The translations under genes and the position numbers were made by a program. The notes under the pieces are model-generated. The model searched no databases, was not told where the DNA came from, and saw only the letters and a program-made list of their open reading frames with translations. Shown here piece by piece: positions 34,265 through 44,289 of a stretch of DNA of 64,000 nt (its first letter is position 1; every line of letters begins with the position of its first letter). The stretch lies in assembly GCA_902561795.1 (NCBI GenBank), contig CACERG010000005.1, positions 1 to 64,000 of the forward strand. The letters run 5' to 3'. Source of the DNA: an uncultured Bacteroidota bacterium (GTDB lineage: Bacteria; Bacteroidota; Bacteroidia; Flavobacteriales; Flavobacteriaceae).

Positions 34265-35707
34265 TTGAACGATTTACTAGCAAATTACGAGCAATATCCG
34301 AATACATGGGATGAAATGTTTGATGATTCTGGAAAAGTAAGAACAATTTATTCTCATTTTGGTAAATTTTTGAGTGAGACTAAGCTTGATAGTCTCAATC
34401 AGATGAAGGAATTCTCAAATCAATTTTTTAAAAATCAGGGTGTAACTTTTACAGTTTATCACGATAATAAAGGTGTCGAAAAAATATTCCCTTTTGATAT
34501 AATCCCAAGAATAATAAACTCCAATGAATGGGAAATAATTGAAAAAGGTATAATTCAAAGAATCACTGCACTTAATTTTTTTTTGAAAGATGTATATCAT
34601 GAAAAATTCATAATTAAAGATGATGTTATACCTGCAAGTCTGATAATTAATAACGATTGTTACCTCCGACAAATGATGAGACTTGAAGTACCAAAAAATA
34701 TTTATACACACATATCAGGTGTTGATTTAATAAGAGATAAAAATGGCGAATTGTTTGTCTTAGAGGATAATTTAAGAACCCCTTCCGGGGTAAGTTATAT
34801 GCTTGAAAATCGTGAGATTACTAGGAGGTTATATCCCAATTTAATGCCAAAACATAAAGTTCGACCTGTCGACAATTATCCGCAAATTTTGTATCAACAA
34901 CTTAAAACATTAGTCGATAAAAATGATCCAGAAATTGTATTATTAACTCCTGGATTATATAACTCAGCCTATTATGAGCATACAACCTTAGCAAGGTTGA
35001 TGGGTGTTGAATTAGTTGAAGGCAGTGATCTGGTATTAGATAATAATATGGTTTTTATGAAAACAGCTAGCGGTAATAAGAAAGTTGATATTATCTACAG
35101 ACGTATAGACGATGATTTTTTGGATCCATTAAGTTTTAATACTGACAGTATTCTTGGTCTAGCAGGTATAATGGAAGCTTATAGACAAGGAAATGTCTGT
35201 ATTGTTAATGCACCTGGAACTGGAATTGCTGATGATAAAGCAATTTATTCTTATGTTCCAAAAATGATTAATTACTATTTAAATGAAAAACCAATTTTGA
35301 AAAACATAGAAACCTATCATTTATCTAACAGTGAGCAAAATGATTATGTTAAAAATAATATAAATGACATGGTAATTAAAAAAACAGATGGTAGCGGTGG
35401 TTATGGAATGTTAATGGGAAATAAAGCATCTGAAGAAGAAATAGACATTTACTTTAACCAAATAAAAAAAAATCCAAGCAACTTTATTGCTCAGCCGATT
35501 TTAAACCTCTCAACAAGCCCATGCGTGATTGATAAGAAGTTAGTTCCAAGGTGTATTGATTTAAGACCATTTGCAATCTACGGTTCAGAAAAAATAAAAG
35601 TTTGTCCGGGAGGTCTGTCAAGAGTTGCGATGAAAAATAAATCTCTTATAGTGAATAGTTCACAAGGTGGTGGAAGTAAAGATACTTGGGTAATAAGGAA
35701 ACAGTAA
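34265..35707 (+). CDS. Circularly permuted ATP-grasp protein (DUF404/DUF407 type)
   Basis: The 480-residue protein starts at a TTG, since no ATG or GTG lies between the upstream in-frame stop at 34247 and the conserved N-terminal region. A strong-looking GGGGAGGT at 34228-34235 is about 30 bases from it. Family blocks are NTWDEMFDDSGKVR near 17-30, PFDIIPRIINSNEW, VLEDNLRTPSGVSYM and the C-terminal IVNSSQGGGSKDTWVI. KKTDGSGGYGMLMG is the glycine-rich ATP-binding loop. Such enzymes are predicted amide-bond ligases. It is the first gene of a three-gene operon with the alpha-E and transglutaminase genes, a combination recurrent in bacteria and proposed to make or handle a peptide. The substrate is unknown. 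Confidence 0.9.
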   Translation: MNDLLANYEQYPNTWDEMFDDSGKVRTIYSHFGKFLSETKLDSLNQMKEFSNQFFKNQGVTFTVYHDNKGVEKIFPFDIIPRIINSNEWEIIEKGIIQRITALNFFLKDVYHEKFIIKDDVIPASLIINNDCYLRQMMRLEVPKNIYTHISGVDLIRDKNGELFVLEDNLRTPSGVSYMLENREITRRLYPNLMPKHKVRPVDNYPQILYQQLKTLVDKNDPEIVLLTPGLYNSAYYEHTTLARLMGVELVEGSDLVLDNNMVFMKTASGNKKVDIIYRRIDDDFLDPLSFNTDSILGLAGIMEAYRQGNVCIVNAPGTGIADDKAIYSYVPKMINYYLNEKPILKNIETYHLSNSEQNDYVKNNINDMVIKKTDGSGGYGMLMGNKASEEEIDIYFNQIKKNPSNFIAQPILNLSTSPCVIDKKLVPRCIDLRPFAIYGSEKIKVCPGGLSRVAMKNKSLIVNSSQGGGSKDTWVIRKQ

Positions 35708-35709
35708 AA

Positions 35710-36645
35710 ATGTTAAGTCGAGTTGCAAATAATTTATTTTGGATGGATAGATATATGGAAAGAAGCTATGGTCTATTAAATCTGATTAAAACTAATTATA
35801 ATTCTACATTAGATTCTGGCGATTACTCATCATGGAATAAAATTATGTTCACATATTTAGCAATTCGAAGTGAAAATGAATACAAAAATCACCAAGATTC
35901 AATATCAACAATTTTTTTCATTTTGTTTGACAAAAAAAACCCAAACACCCTATTTAATATGGTAGTTAAAGCTAGAGAAAATGCTAGAAGTGTCCAAGAA
36001 CATATTTCTAGAGAACTCTGGTTATCAGTTAACAAATTTTTTCTCCATCTTACCGAGGAAGACATGATTCTTAAGTATAAGAAGAGTGAACCAATAACTA
36101 TAGTGAACGAACTTCTTCAATTTAGTCATATCTATTACAGTGTTGCGGATATTACCCAAGAAAGAGGAACAGCATATTGTTTTATGAATTTAGGCAAATA
36201 TTTAGAACGAGTGGTTCAGAGTATAGATTTTTTAAATCTCAGAATTATTAGTCTTGATAACGAAAAAGAGGATTTATATGAAAGCTATTTCTTTAAGAAT
36301 TTATTAATTTCAATTGGAGGGTATCAACTATATTTAAAAACCTACAAATCAATTTATAAAATTGAAAATGTAGTAAAAATGATTGCAATAAATGAAAATT
36401 TTCCTAGATCAATTATTTACAGTGTCAATAAATTAGATGTACACATTGGAAGGCTTAATGAGTTTAATCAAATAAAAACTGGTGAATTAAACTTCATGGT
36501 TGGCAAACTAAAAAATCATTTAAAATATTCTACTATTGATGCAATTAAACAAAATGGCCTTGAACAGTTTTTAGATAATATTAAGTTTGAATTAAATAAA
36601 ATTTCAAATAGCATTAACAAAACTTACTTTAATCAGATTTTTTGA
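35710..36645 (+). CDS. Alpha-E domain protein
   Basis: The 311-residue, all-helical protein begins MLSRVANNLFWMDRYMERSY, the diagnostic N-terminus of the alpha-E domain (DUF403). An in-frame ATG upstream lies within the ATP-grasp gene and is rejected. The ATG is two bases past the ATP-grasp stop. Conserved features include ARENARSVQEHISRELW near 90-106 and a cluster of charged residues, RGTAYCFMNLGKYLERV, near 150-166. Its biochemical role is unproven, and by genomic association it works with the flanking ATP-grasp and transglutaminase proteins. It has no signal peptide or membrane segment. Confidence 0.9.
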   Translation: MLSRVANNLFWMDRYMERSYGLLNLIKTNYNSTLDSGDYSSWNKIMFTYLAIRSENEYKNHQDSISTIFFILFDKKNPNTLFNMVVKARENARSVQEHISRELWLSVNKFFLHLTEEDMILKYKKSEPITIVNELLQFSHIYYSVADITQERGTAYCFMNLGKYLERVVQSIDFLNLRIISLDNEKEDLYESYFFKNLLISIGGYQLYLKTYKSIYKIENVVKMIAINENFPRSIIYSVNKLDVHIGRLNEFNQIKTGELNFMVGKLKNHLKYSTIDAIKQNGLEQFLDNIKFELNKISNSINKTYFNQIF

Positions 36646-36646
36646 C

Positions 36647-37606
36647 ATGTTCAAATATTATTTAACACATTCGACATATTATAAATATTCAAATCAAATT
36701 CAAGAGAATACAAATAGAATCTGCTTGTACCCATACAATGACATGATTCAGCAATTAGTTAGTCATAAATTAGAAATTACGGGTAATCCAAATGTGTCTA
36801 CTCATATTGATGAGTTTAATAATAGAGTTGGTTTCTTTAACTATATCCCACCTCATAAGGAGATGACAATTACATCAAAGGCAGAAATAATTTTGAAGAG
36901 CAAAAATCTACCAGATGAAGAAATTGACATTTTGAGTGAATGGACTAAAATAAATGATATTTCAAAAGATATAGATTATATGCATTTTTTGAAAATTGAG
37001 AATTTTTTTGCTAAAAATAAGTTTAAAAAAATTTTGAATGAGTTAAGGAGTGAAAATGATTCCGTATTAAACTTTTCAAAAGTTCTTTGCACATATGTAA
37101 ATAAAAACTTTAAGTATAAGAAGGGGGTGACAAACATTAATTCATCTCTTGATGAGGTATGGAAGTTAAAATCTGGGGTATGTCAAGACTTCACAAATAT
37201 TTTTATCCAATTACTTAGATTATCAAAAATACCCACCAGATATGTAAGTGGATATGTTTTTTCAAAAGGAGGTTTAATAGGTGCTGGAGCGACCCATGCA
37301 TGGGCAGAAGTATTTATTCCATTTTATGGCTGGCTTGGATTAGATCCTACCAACAATTGTGTTGCAGATAAATATCATATAAGACTTTGTGTAGGGAGGA
37401 ATTATGAGGATTGTTCACCTATAAAAGGTGTTTTTAAGGGTAATGAAAAGCAGTCTATGAAGGTCAAAGTATATTTAGACACTAAAAGAAATTCTAAGTT
37501 TGATAAAGTGGAGTTTAATGACTCAGAAAATCAAAGTCAACCGATAGTTACCAAGCCTTTTAATAGTTTTCAAAAAAACTTACAAATAGTTCAACAACAG
37601 CAATAA
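36647..37606 (+). CDS. Transglutaminase-like cysteine protease/transferase
   Basis: The 319-residue protein has an N-terminal beta domain of the bacterial transglutaminase-associated type (about 1-100). The papain-like transglutaminase core follows. The catalytic triad is visible as Cys179 in SGVCQDFTN, His217 in GATHAWAEVF and Asp233 in GLDPTNN. VGRNYEDCSPIKGVFKG is typical of this subfamily. No signal peptide is present, so it acts in the cytoplasm. It starts one base after the alpha-E stop. It could hydrolyse or crosslink the amide bond made by the ATP-grasp partner, which is inference. Confidence 0.9.
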   Translation: MFKYYLTHSTYYKYSNQIQENTNRICLYPYNDMIQQLVSHKLEITGNPNVSTHIDEFNNRVGFFNYIPPHKEMTITSKAEIILKSKNLPDEEIDILSEWTKINDISKDIDYMHFLKIENFFAKNKFKKILNELRSENDSVLNFSKVLCTYVNKNFKYKKGVTNINSSLDEVWKLKSGVCQDFTNIFIQLLRLSKIPTRYVSGYVFSKGGLIGAGATHAWAEVFIPFYGWLGLDPTNNCVADKYHIRLCVGRNYEDCSPIKGVFKGNEKQSMKVKVYLDTKRNSKFDKVEFNDSENQSQPIVTKPFNSFQKNLQIVQQQQ

Positions 37607-37748
37607 AAATAAAAGAAGTGGTACTTTAGTCTTTGTTATTGAATTGTTTACTTTACTTTTCATTTTGAAACAAACCTTTGAATAAAATGAAGTCACAAAA
37701 ATTCAAAATAATAAAACTTGACATTATGTGTTTTTGGATTTAATAAAG

Positions 37749-39953
37749 ATGTTAAATAAACCTGTTTTTCTTTTAATTTTTAGCCTTTTTTTTAATCAAA
37801 TATTTTCTCAAAAAAAGGTTGACTCTACTCATGTTAGATTTACAAATCAAAAAATTATAATTGATGGGATCGATGATGAAACAGATTGGGAAAAAGCAGA
37901 ATTAAAGTCTGATTTTTGGCAGTGGTTTCCTACAGATTCTATTAAGGCTTTAAAACAAACTGAAATAAAGTTTTTATATGATTTAAATAATATTTACTCA
38001 TTTGTTAAATGCTATGAGAGTGAAGACGAAAGTATTATATCGAGTCTCAGAAGAGATATGGGTAGATTTTCTGATTTTTTTCTATTTACATTAGATACTT
38101 TCAATGATTTAACAAATGCTTATGCTTTTGGAGGAAATTCCGTAGGTGTAAAAAAAGATGAAATTTTTTTTAATGGTGGGAGAACACTGGGAGAAGATGC
38201 AAATTGGGACTGGGATGCAAAATTTGATCTAGAAACAAAGATTTATGAAAATTTTTATACTGCCGAAATAAGAATACCATTAAGTTCAATAAGATTTGCA
38301 AACAACAGTAAATCTTGGAGATTTAATGTGTCGAGAAGAAGAATTATTGATAATGAATTTTCTACTTTATTCAGGGTGCCTCAAGAACAATCTTTTATCA
38401 ACCTTTCATTTACCGAACCATTAGTATTTGAAAAACCTTTGGGAAAATCTAAAACTCCGATAACCATAATTCCCTACATAAATTTATTAAAATCTAAGAC
38501 TTTTGAAAATAATGAAAAAACTAACAATCTTGAATATGGGGGTGATGGAAGAGTATTTATTGGAACAGGACTTAATTTAGATTTTACAATTAACCCTGAT
38601 TTTTCCCAAATAGAAGTTGATGATCAAATTATTAACTTAACACGTTTTGCAGTTGCTCTTCCAGAAAAAAGACAATTTTTTATTCAGAATAGTGATCTTT
38701 TTAGTGGCTTTGGAGATACTTTCGAAAATAGAGCATTCTTTACAAGGCGAATTGGGGTTACTAAGGATCTAAATGGTAACACAATTCAAAATAAAATTCG
38801 TGCAGGGGTAAGATTAAGTGGAAAACTCACTAAACGTCTTAGAATTGGATTATTGAATATGCAAACAGCAAAAGATGAAGAAAACTTGATATCATCTAAC
38901 AACAATACAGTCTTATCATTTCAACAGAATGTTTTTTCTAAATCGAATTTAAAATTTTTGTTTGTTAATAGGGAAGAAACAGGTCAAGATAACTTTGAAT
39001 CAGAACAAGAGCGTTATAATCGTTTACTTGGTTTTGATTACAATTTTATTTCAAAAAATGATAAAATTAGAGGAAAGGTCTTTTTTTATAATACATTTTC
39101 CCCATCTGAAGAAAATGAGGGAATATCAACGGGCTTTAGATTTAATTACAATGATATAAAAAATAGGTTTAGGACTGTATTCACAAGAACAACACCAAAT
39201 TTTACAAGTGATCTAGGGTTTTCCAGAAGAACAGGATTTAAAAAAAATTACACAAAATATGATAGAGTTTTTTTTCCGAAATCTAAATTAATTCAAAGTA
39301 TAACAATAGGTCCTGAGTTATATTATATTGATAAACCAGAAGAAAATAACCTAGTAACTGATAGAAGATTGAATGCTAATTTTTCTGTCAATTTTAAAAA
39401 CAGGTCTAGGATTGATTTATCACTCGTTAATACCTATATATATTTAGAAAATAGTTTTGACCCCACTGGGTTAAATTATGATTCTCCAATAACAGAAGGT
39501 GCTTATGATACTTCTCAATTTGAATTTGGATTTAACTCTACAAATAGACGAAAATTTAGATTTAACTCTGAAATTAGTTTTGGAGGATATTTCAGTGGTG
39601 AAAAGTTTTCAATAAGTAATAATTTTAATTTCAGAATAGATAAACTTTTACAAGCAAGCTTAAAATTAAGCTACGATAAAATAAATTTACCTGAACCTCA
39701 AAAATCAGTAGGTTTAATTTTGGTAAGTCCAAAATTGGATTTTACATTTACTAAAAATATTTTTTGGGCCAGTTTTATCCAGTTTTCGAATTTTTCAAAT
39801 ACACTAGGTATTAATTCTAGACTTCAGTGGCGTTTTGCTCCTTTATCAGACTTATTTTTGGTATATACTGACAATTCAAATTATCTTGAAAACGATTTAA
39901 TACCTAATTTTAGGACAATAAATTTGAAAATAACTTATTGGATCAATATTTGA
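37749..39953 (+). CDS. DUF5916 outer-membrane protein with N-terminal CBM9-like domain (copy A)
   Basis: The 734-residue protein starts at MLNKPVFLLIFSLFF and has a signal peptide ending near Gln residues. The first 200 residues form a CBM9-like beta-sandwich, with KIIIDGIDDETDWEKAE as the hallmark opening. Residues from about 220 to the end are rich in alternating hydrophobic/polar strands and aromatic residues, as in a large outer-membrane beta-barrel. It closes on a strand ending in Trp-Ile-Asn-Ile. SQIEVDDQIINLTRFAVALPEKRQFFIQN resembles the DUF5916 core, and its counterpart occurs in copy B near 49,600. Function is not known. The family often accompanies secreted peptidases. A DUF819 gene follows on the other strand. 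Confidence 0.85.
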   Translation: MLNKPVFLLIFSLFFNQIFSQKKVDSTHVRFTNQKIIIDGIDDETDWEKAELKSDFWQWFPTDSIKALKQTEIKFLYDLNNIYSFVKCYESEDESIISSLRRDMGRFSDFFLFTLDTFNDLTNAYAFGGNSVGVKKDEIFFNGGRTLGEDANWDWDAKFDLETKIYENFYTAEIRIPLSSIRFANNSKSWRFNVSRRRIIDNEFSTLFRVPQEQSFINLSFTEPLVFEKPLGKSKTPITIIPYINLLKSKTFENNEKTNNLEYGGDGRVFIGTGLNLDFTINPDFSQIEVDDQIINLTRFAVALPEKRQFFIQNSDLFSGFGDTFENRAFFTRRIGVTKDLNGNTIQNKIRAGVRLSGKLTKRLRIGLLNMQTAKDEENLISSNNNTVLSFQQNVFSKSNLKFLFVNREETGQDNFESEQERYNRLLGFDYNFISKNDKIRGKVFFYNTFSPSEENEGISTGFRFNYNDIKNRFRTVFTRTTPNFTSDLGFSRRTGFKKNYTKYDRVFFPKSKLIQSITIGPELYYIDKPEENNLVTDRRLNANFSVNFKNRSRIDLSLVNTYIYLENSFDPTGLNYDSPITEGAYDTSQFEFGFNSTNRRKFRFNSEISFGGYFSGEKFSISNNFNFRIDKLLQASLKLSYDKINLPEPQKSVGLILVSPKLDFTFTKNIFWASFIQFSNFSNTLGINSRLQWRFAPLSDLFLVYTDNSNYLENDLIPNFRTINLKITYWINI

Positions 39954-39984
39954 ATTTGTAACGCTTATAACTAATATTAAGATC

Positions 39985-41121
39985 TCAAATATTATTTAAA
40001 ACATATATTACAAAAAATCCAAGGTAAGTTCCAATAGCATTTCCTAAGGTGCCCATTAAAATTGATGGTAAAATCAGTTCATTTCTTTTAAAAGTCTCTG
40101 CAAGTGCAATTGCGGAAGCTCCTCCACCTACATTTGTTTGACTTGCAATTGCTACCATTTGCCAATCTCGATAAAATAGACCACCGATAATGATTATTAA
40201 TATTCCATGTATTAACACTGAAACACTTGTGAACAAAAAAAGAGTAATTCCTATCTCTTTGAGCTCATAAACAGCATTTATTTCACAATATGCCCCTATA
40301 ACTGCTAAGAATAAATGAACTAGATATAAGCCTAAATTATGACCTCCTTTTAATTTACTAATAAAGTTGGTTTGAGCCAGAAGAATACCAATTGTTGAAA
40401 GGATTAAAATGGATGGAATACTATTAAATTTTTTAGCTAAAATTTCAGAAATATAAAAAGCTGAAATTCCAAGGAAAATCAAACTTGCTAAAGAAACTAA
40501 GTCCATTTTATCTTCATCAAAATTTTTTTCATTAGAAATAGGTTGTTTTAATATTACTTTACCCTTCCATATTTTTGATAAGATTAGTGGAAATGTCAAA
40601 GTAGCTAATATCCAAATTGTTGTTACAACATTATCAACGGCAACTGTTCCTGCATATAAAATTCCTTTTTTTTGAAAACCATATTCTAATGCCACTGCAT
40701 TAAAGTTGACACTGCCTCCTGTGTAGGTCCCAGTCAACATTCCTGCAATTACATTTGCATCTGAGCCTAATACGTTTTCAGGAGATATAATTATCCATGA
40801 TATTAGAATTCCTAGTGTTGTTGATAGTGATCCAACTACAAATAATGTGATCATTGGTAAACCTGCTTTTTTTATTGAAACAAGATTCACATTCAGAAGC
40901 AGAAAAAATATTGATATAGGAGCTATATATTCAAAAATTATAGAATACAATTCAATACTGTTTGAAGCAGACGGAATAAGTTTCAGATTAGCAATAATTG
41001 CTGTAAACAATATTACCAAAAGAGCTGAACCTAACTGCTTTCCTAATTTTGTCCTGCCTACATATAATGATAAAATTATCATAAGACAAAGCATAAGAAG
41101 AACATAAACTGTATTACTCAT
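39985..41121 (-). CDS. DUF819 family membrane transporter
   Basis: A polytopic inner-membrane protein of 378 residues with about 11 hydrophobic segments. The conserved pattern GTYTGGSVNFNAVALEYG near 125-142 and the C-terminal IASQTNVGGGASAIALAETF identify the DUF819/YjcL family, related to sodium-dependent transporters and 2-keto-3-deoxygluconate permease-like folds. Cargo is unknown. It lies between two genes for exported proteins on the opposite strand, so its promoter must be in the 102-base gap before the VPS10 gene. Its position within one of two related gene sets suggests import of a product released outside by those proteins. Confidence 0.85.
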   Translation of the reverse strand: MSNTVYVLLMLCLMIILSLYVGRTKLGKQLGSALLVILFTAIIANLKLIPSASNSIELYSIIFEYIAPISIFFLLLNVNLVSIKKAGLPMITLFVVGSLSTTLGILISWIIISPENVLGSDANVIAGMLTGTYTGGSVNFNAVALEYGFQKKGILYAGTVAVDNVVTTIWILATLTFPLILSKIWKGKVILKQPISNEKNFDEDKMDLVSLASLIFLGISAFYISEILAKKFNSIPSILILSTIGILLAQTNFISKLKGGHNLGLYLVHLFLAVIGAYCEINAVYELKEIGITLFLFTSVSVLIHGILIIIIGGLFYRDWQMVAIASQTNVGGGASAIALAETFKRNELILPSILMGTLGNAIGTYLGFFVIYVLNNI

Positions 41122-41223
41122 AATTAGAACATTAAATACTTTTATTAGTTTAATTTATAAAAAAGGAGAGTATAAATTTTAAGTTTTCATAAATTAACTG
41201 TTGAATCTATAAATCTTTTGTAA

Positions 41224-44217
41224 ATGTTTAATCAATTTAAAAATAAATTACTTCTAGCTGTTTTAACTTTCACTTGCAACATTTCATATGGCCAAGAACT
41301 TCAAAGAATAAATTTTGAAGACATTAAATATAGAAATGTAGGACCAACAAGAGGCGGAAGATCAACTTCTGTGTGTGGTGTTATCAAAAACCAATTCACA
41401 TTCTATATGGGAACCTCTGGCGGCGGTTTGTGGAAGACTATCGATGGTGGATTGAGTTGGAATAATATTAGTGATGGGTATTTTGAATCTCCTTCTATTG
41501 GTTCAATTGATGTATTTCAATCAAATCCTGATATTATATATGTTGGAACGGGTTCTGATGGAATACGTTCAAATGTGATTGTAGGAAAAGGTGTATATAA
41601 ATCTTTAGATGCGGGTAAGAGCTGGAAATTTATAGGACTAAAGGGTGCAGGTCAAATAGGCGCAATTAAGGTTCATCCTAAAAACCCTGACATAGTTTAT
41701 GCTGCTGCAATTGGTCAACCATTTAAACAAAATTCAGAAAGAGGATTATTTAAATCAATAGATGGAGGTAAAAATTGGAAAAAAATTCTTTACATATCTG
41801 ATAAAATTGGAATTGTAGATATGGAATTTTCTCCTGATGACCCCAACACAATTTACGCTGCATCATGGGAGGTTAATCGAAAACCATGGACAATAATGAG
41901 TGGATCAAAAGATGGAGGTATATACAAATCAGTTGATGGAGGCCAAAGTTGGACTAAGCTTTTTAAAGGATTACCAAAAGGTAATATTGGAAAAATTGAT
42001 TTGGCAACTTCACCCGCCGACACTAATAGACTTTACGCACTTATCGAGGCAGGAGAAGGTCAGGGAGGCGTTTATGTTTCTTATGATAAAGGGTCAAGTT
42101 TCAACGTAATGAGTCATAGAAAAGAATTGGTAAATAGACCCTTTTATTATTGTAATATTTATGCTCACCCAAAAAATGCAGATGTAATTTATTCAAGTGC
42201 CAATAAGTTTATGGTTTCTATTGATGCGGGTAAAACTTGGGATATAAGAGAAACACCTCACGGGGATAATCATGACATATGGATAAATCCTAATCATGAT
42301 AACATATGGATTCAATCAAATGATGGAGGGGGAAACGTTACTTTTAATTCCGGAAAAACTTGGACTACCCAATTTAATCAACCTACTGCAGAGATTTATC
42401 AAGTCGAAGTAGATCAACAGTTTCCTTATTGGCTATATGGAGGTCAGCAAGATAATTACACTACAGTTTCTGTCCCAAGCCAACCGCCTTATCCGATTCA
42501 GGCAGGACCAAATGCATGGATACTTTCAACCGGTGGCTGTGAAACTGGTCCAGCTGTTCCAAAACCAAGTAATCCGAATATTGTTTACTCAAATTGCAAG
42601 GGAAGATTTAGTATATATAACAAAGAGACTGGACAGGAAAAGCAATATTATGTTGGAGCTCAAAACATGTACGGGCATAATCCAAAAGATTTGAAGTTTA
42701 GATTTCAAAGGGTATCTCCGATACATATTTCTCCACATGATGAAAATGTTATATACCACGGTTCTCAATTTCTTCATAAAACTACCGATGGAGGGATTAA
42801 TTGGAAGATAATTTCGCCTGATTTAACAGAATTTGACAAATCAAAACAAGTTATTTCAGGATCTCCAATAACTAGGGATATTACAGGTGAAGAGTTTTAT
42901 AGTACCATATACTCTGTTAGAGAGTCAATCTTACAGAAAGATTTAATTTGGGTAGGTTCGAATGATGGCTTGGTCCATTTAACTGTTGATGGAGGTAAAA
43001 ACTGGAGAAATGTGACTCCCAGAAATTTATTAAAAGGAGGTCGAGTGGACTCAGTAGAGCCGTCAAGCCATGATCCATCTTCAGCCTATATAACAATTTT
43101 AAGATATCAATTAGGAGATTGGTCACCTTATATTTATAAAACAAAAAATTATGGTAAATCTTGGGAATTAATTGTAGATGGCATACCTCATGACTTTCCA
43201 GTAAGAGTTGTTAGGGAAGATCCATTAAAAAAAGGATTACTTTTTGCAGGTACTGAATTTGGAATTTTTGTTTCACAAAATGATGGAAATAACTGGGTAA
43301 AATTTCAAAAAAATTTACCAATTACTCCAGTAACTGATCTTAAAATACATAGAGACGACCTTGTCTTATCAACAATGGGAAGATCATTTTGGGTTATGGA
43401 TGACATTAATTTTTTAAGAACTGATTTGAATGGACCAAAACCCATAGTTGTAAATCCTTCTGAGGCGGTTCGTTATCAATATAACATTCCTGATATAGAA
43501 ATTAATGACTATTTACAAGCAGGTGTTTTTATTGACTATTATCTGGATAGTGACAAGTATCAGGATGTCTTGATTTCCATCTTAGATGAAAAAGGAAAAA
43601 TAATTGACTCTTTTAATTCAATTTCGAGTGAAGCTAAAGAGTCAACTAACTACAATATGCAACTTAGTGACTTTTCATCCAATGCATCTTATAAAGTGAC
43701 AACCAAAAAAGGCTTCAATCGTTTTAGATGGAACCTAAGACATCGAGGAATATATGATGATGATGAAGAAAAAAATATTGTGGGTCCATTTGTTAGTCCA
43801 GGTAAATATGTAGTTGAAGTAACACTTGACAATACCAATAAAATTTCATCTGAATTTTCAGTTGAAAAAGATCCAAATACAGAAATCTCTCAGGATGTCT
43901 TTGCTGAAGTTGAACAATTTCAATTAAAATTAATCAACAAGATTAGAGAGGCAACGAGGATTTCAAATGAGATCAAGTCATTGAAACTATCAAAAAATTT
44001 AAAGAAAAATAAGTTACAAGGCCTAGACGCAATTTTAGAAAAACTAGAAACCAAAGAGGGTGATTACATGCAGCCAATGCTAATTGATCAGTTTAAATAT
44101 CTCTACAGTATGGTGACTGAAGCCGACCAAGTTTTAGGTAAAGATGCTTATGATAGATATAAAGAACTAAGTTTGCAACTTGAAAAAATTACACAAAAGG
44201 AATTAACATTAAATTGA
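41224..44217 (+). CDS. Secreted VPS10/sortilin-like BNR-repeat beta-propeller protein (copy A)
   Basis: The 997-residue protein has a signal peptide (about 1-23, ending ISYGQ). The N-terminal half and more carries repeated Asp-box/BNR motifs of the type SxDxGxxW, for example TIDGGLSW, LDAGKSW, SIDGGKNW, SVDGGQSW, SIDAGKTW and TVDGGKNW. The propeller is of the VPS10/sortilin or GH74-like ten-bladed kind. The segment from about 840 to the end has a beta domain and a helical stretch. No sialidase or GH74 catalytic residues can be established by eye. These proteins are widely annotated as glycosyl hydrolases on the basis of the repeats only. A small secreted protein gene follows 72 bases downstream. 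Confidence 0.85.
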   Translation: MFNQFKNKLLLAVLTFTCNISYGQELQRINFEDIKYRNVGPTRGGRSTSVCGVIKNQFTFYMGTSGGGLWKTIDGGLSWNNISDGYFESPSIGSIDVFQSNPDIIYVGTGSDGIRSNVIVGKGVYKSLDAGKSWKFIGLKGAGQIGAIKVHPKNPDIVYAAAIGQPFKQNSERGLFKSIDGGKNWKKILYISDKIGIVDMEFSPDDPNTIYAASWEVNRKPWTIMSGSKDGGIYKSVDGGQSWTKLFKGLPKGNIGKIDLATSPADTNRLYALIEAGEGQGGVYVSYDKGSSFNVMSHRKELVNRPFYYCNIYAHPKNADVIYSSANKFMVSIDAGKTWDIRETPHGDNHDIWINPNHDNIWIQSNDGGGNVTFNSGKTWTTQFNQPTAEIYQVEVDQQFPYWLYGGQQDNYTTVSVPSQPPYPIQAGPNAWILSTGGCETGPAVPKPSNPNIVYSNCKGRFSIYNKETGQEKQYYVGAQNMYGHNPKDLKFRFQRVSPIHISPHDENVIYHGSQFLHKTTDGGINWKIISPDLTEFDKSKQVISGSPITRDITGEEFYSTIYSVRESILQKDLIWVGSNDGLVHLTVDGGKNWRNVTPRNLLKGGRVDSVEPSSHDPSSAYITILRYQLGDWSPYIYKTKNYGKSWELIVDGIPHDFPVRVVREDPLKKGLLFAGTEFGIFVSQNDGNNWVKFQKNLPITPVTDLKIHRDDLVLSTMGRSFWVMDDINFLRTDLNGPKPIVVNPSEAVRYQYNIPDIEINDYLQAGVFIDYYLDSDKYQDVLISILDEKGKIIDSFNSISSEAKESTNYNMQLSDFSSNASYKVTTKKGFNRFRWNLRHRGIYDDDEEKNIVGPFVSPGKYVVEVTLDNTNKISSEFSVEKDPNTEISQDVFAEVEQFQLKLINKIREATRISNEIKSLKLSKNLKKNKLQGLDAILEKLETKEGDYMQPMLIDQFKYLYSMVTEADQVLGKDAYDRYKELSLQLEKITQKELTLN

Positions 44218-44289
44218 AATACAAAACATTCTTTATCAAATTTATTTGTACATTGTTTTTTTAGAATTTAACCATAAAAATTTTTTAAA

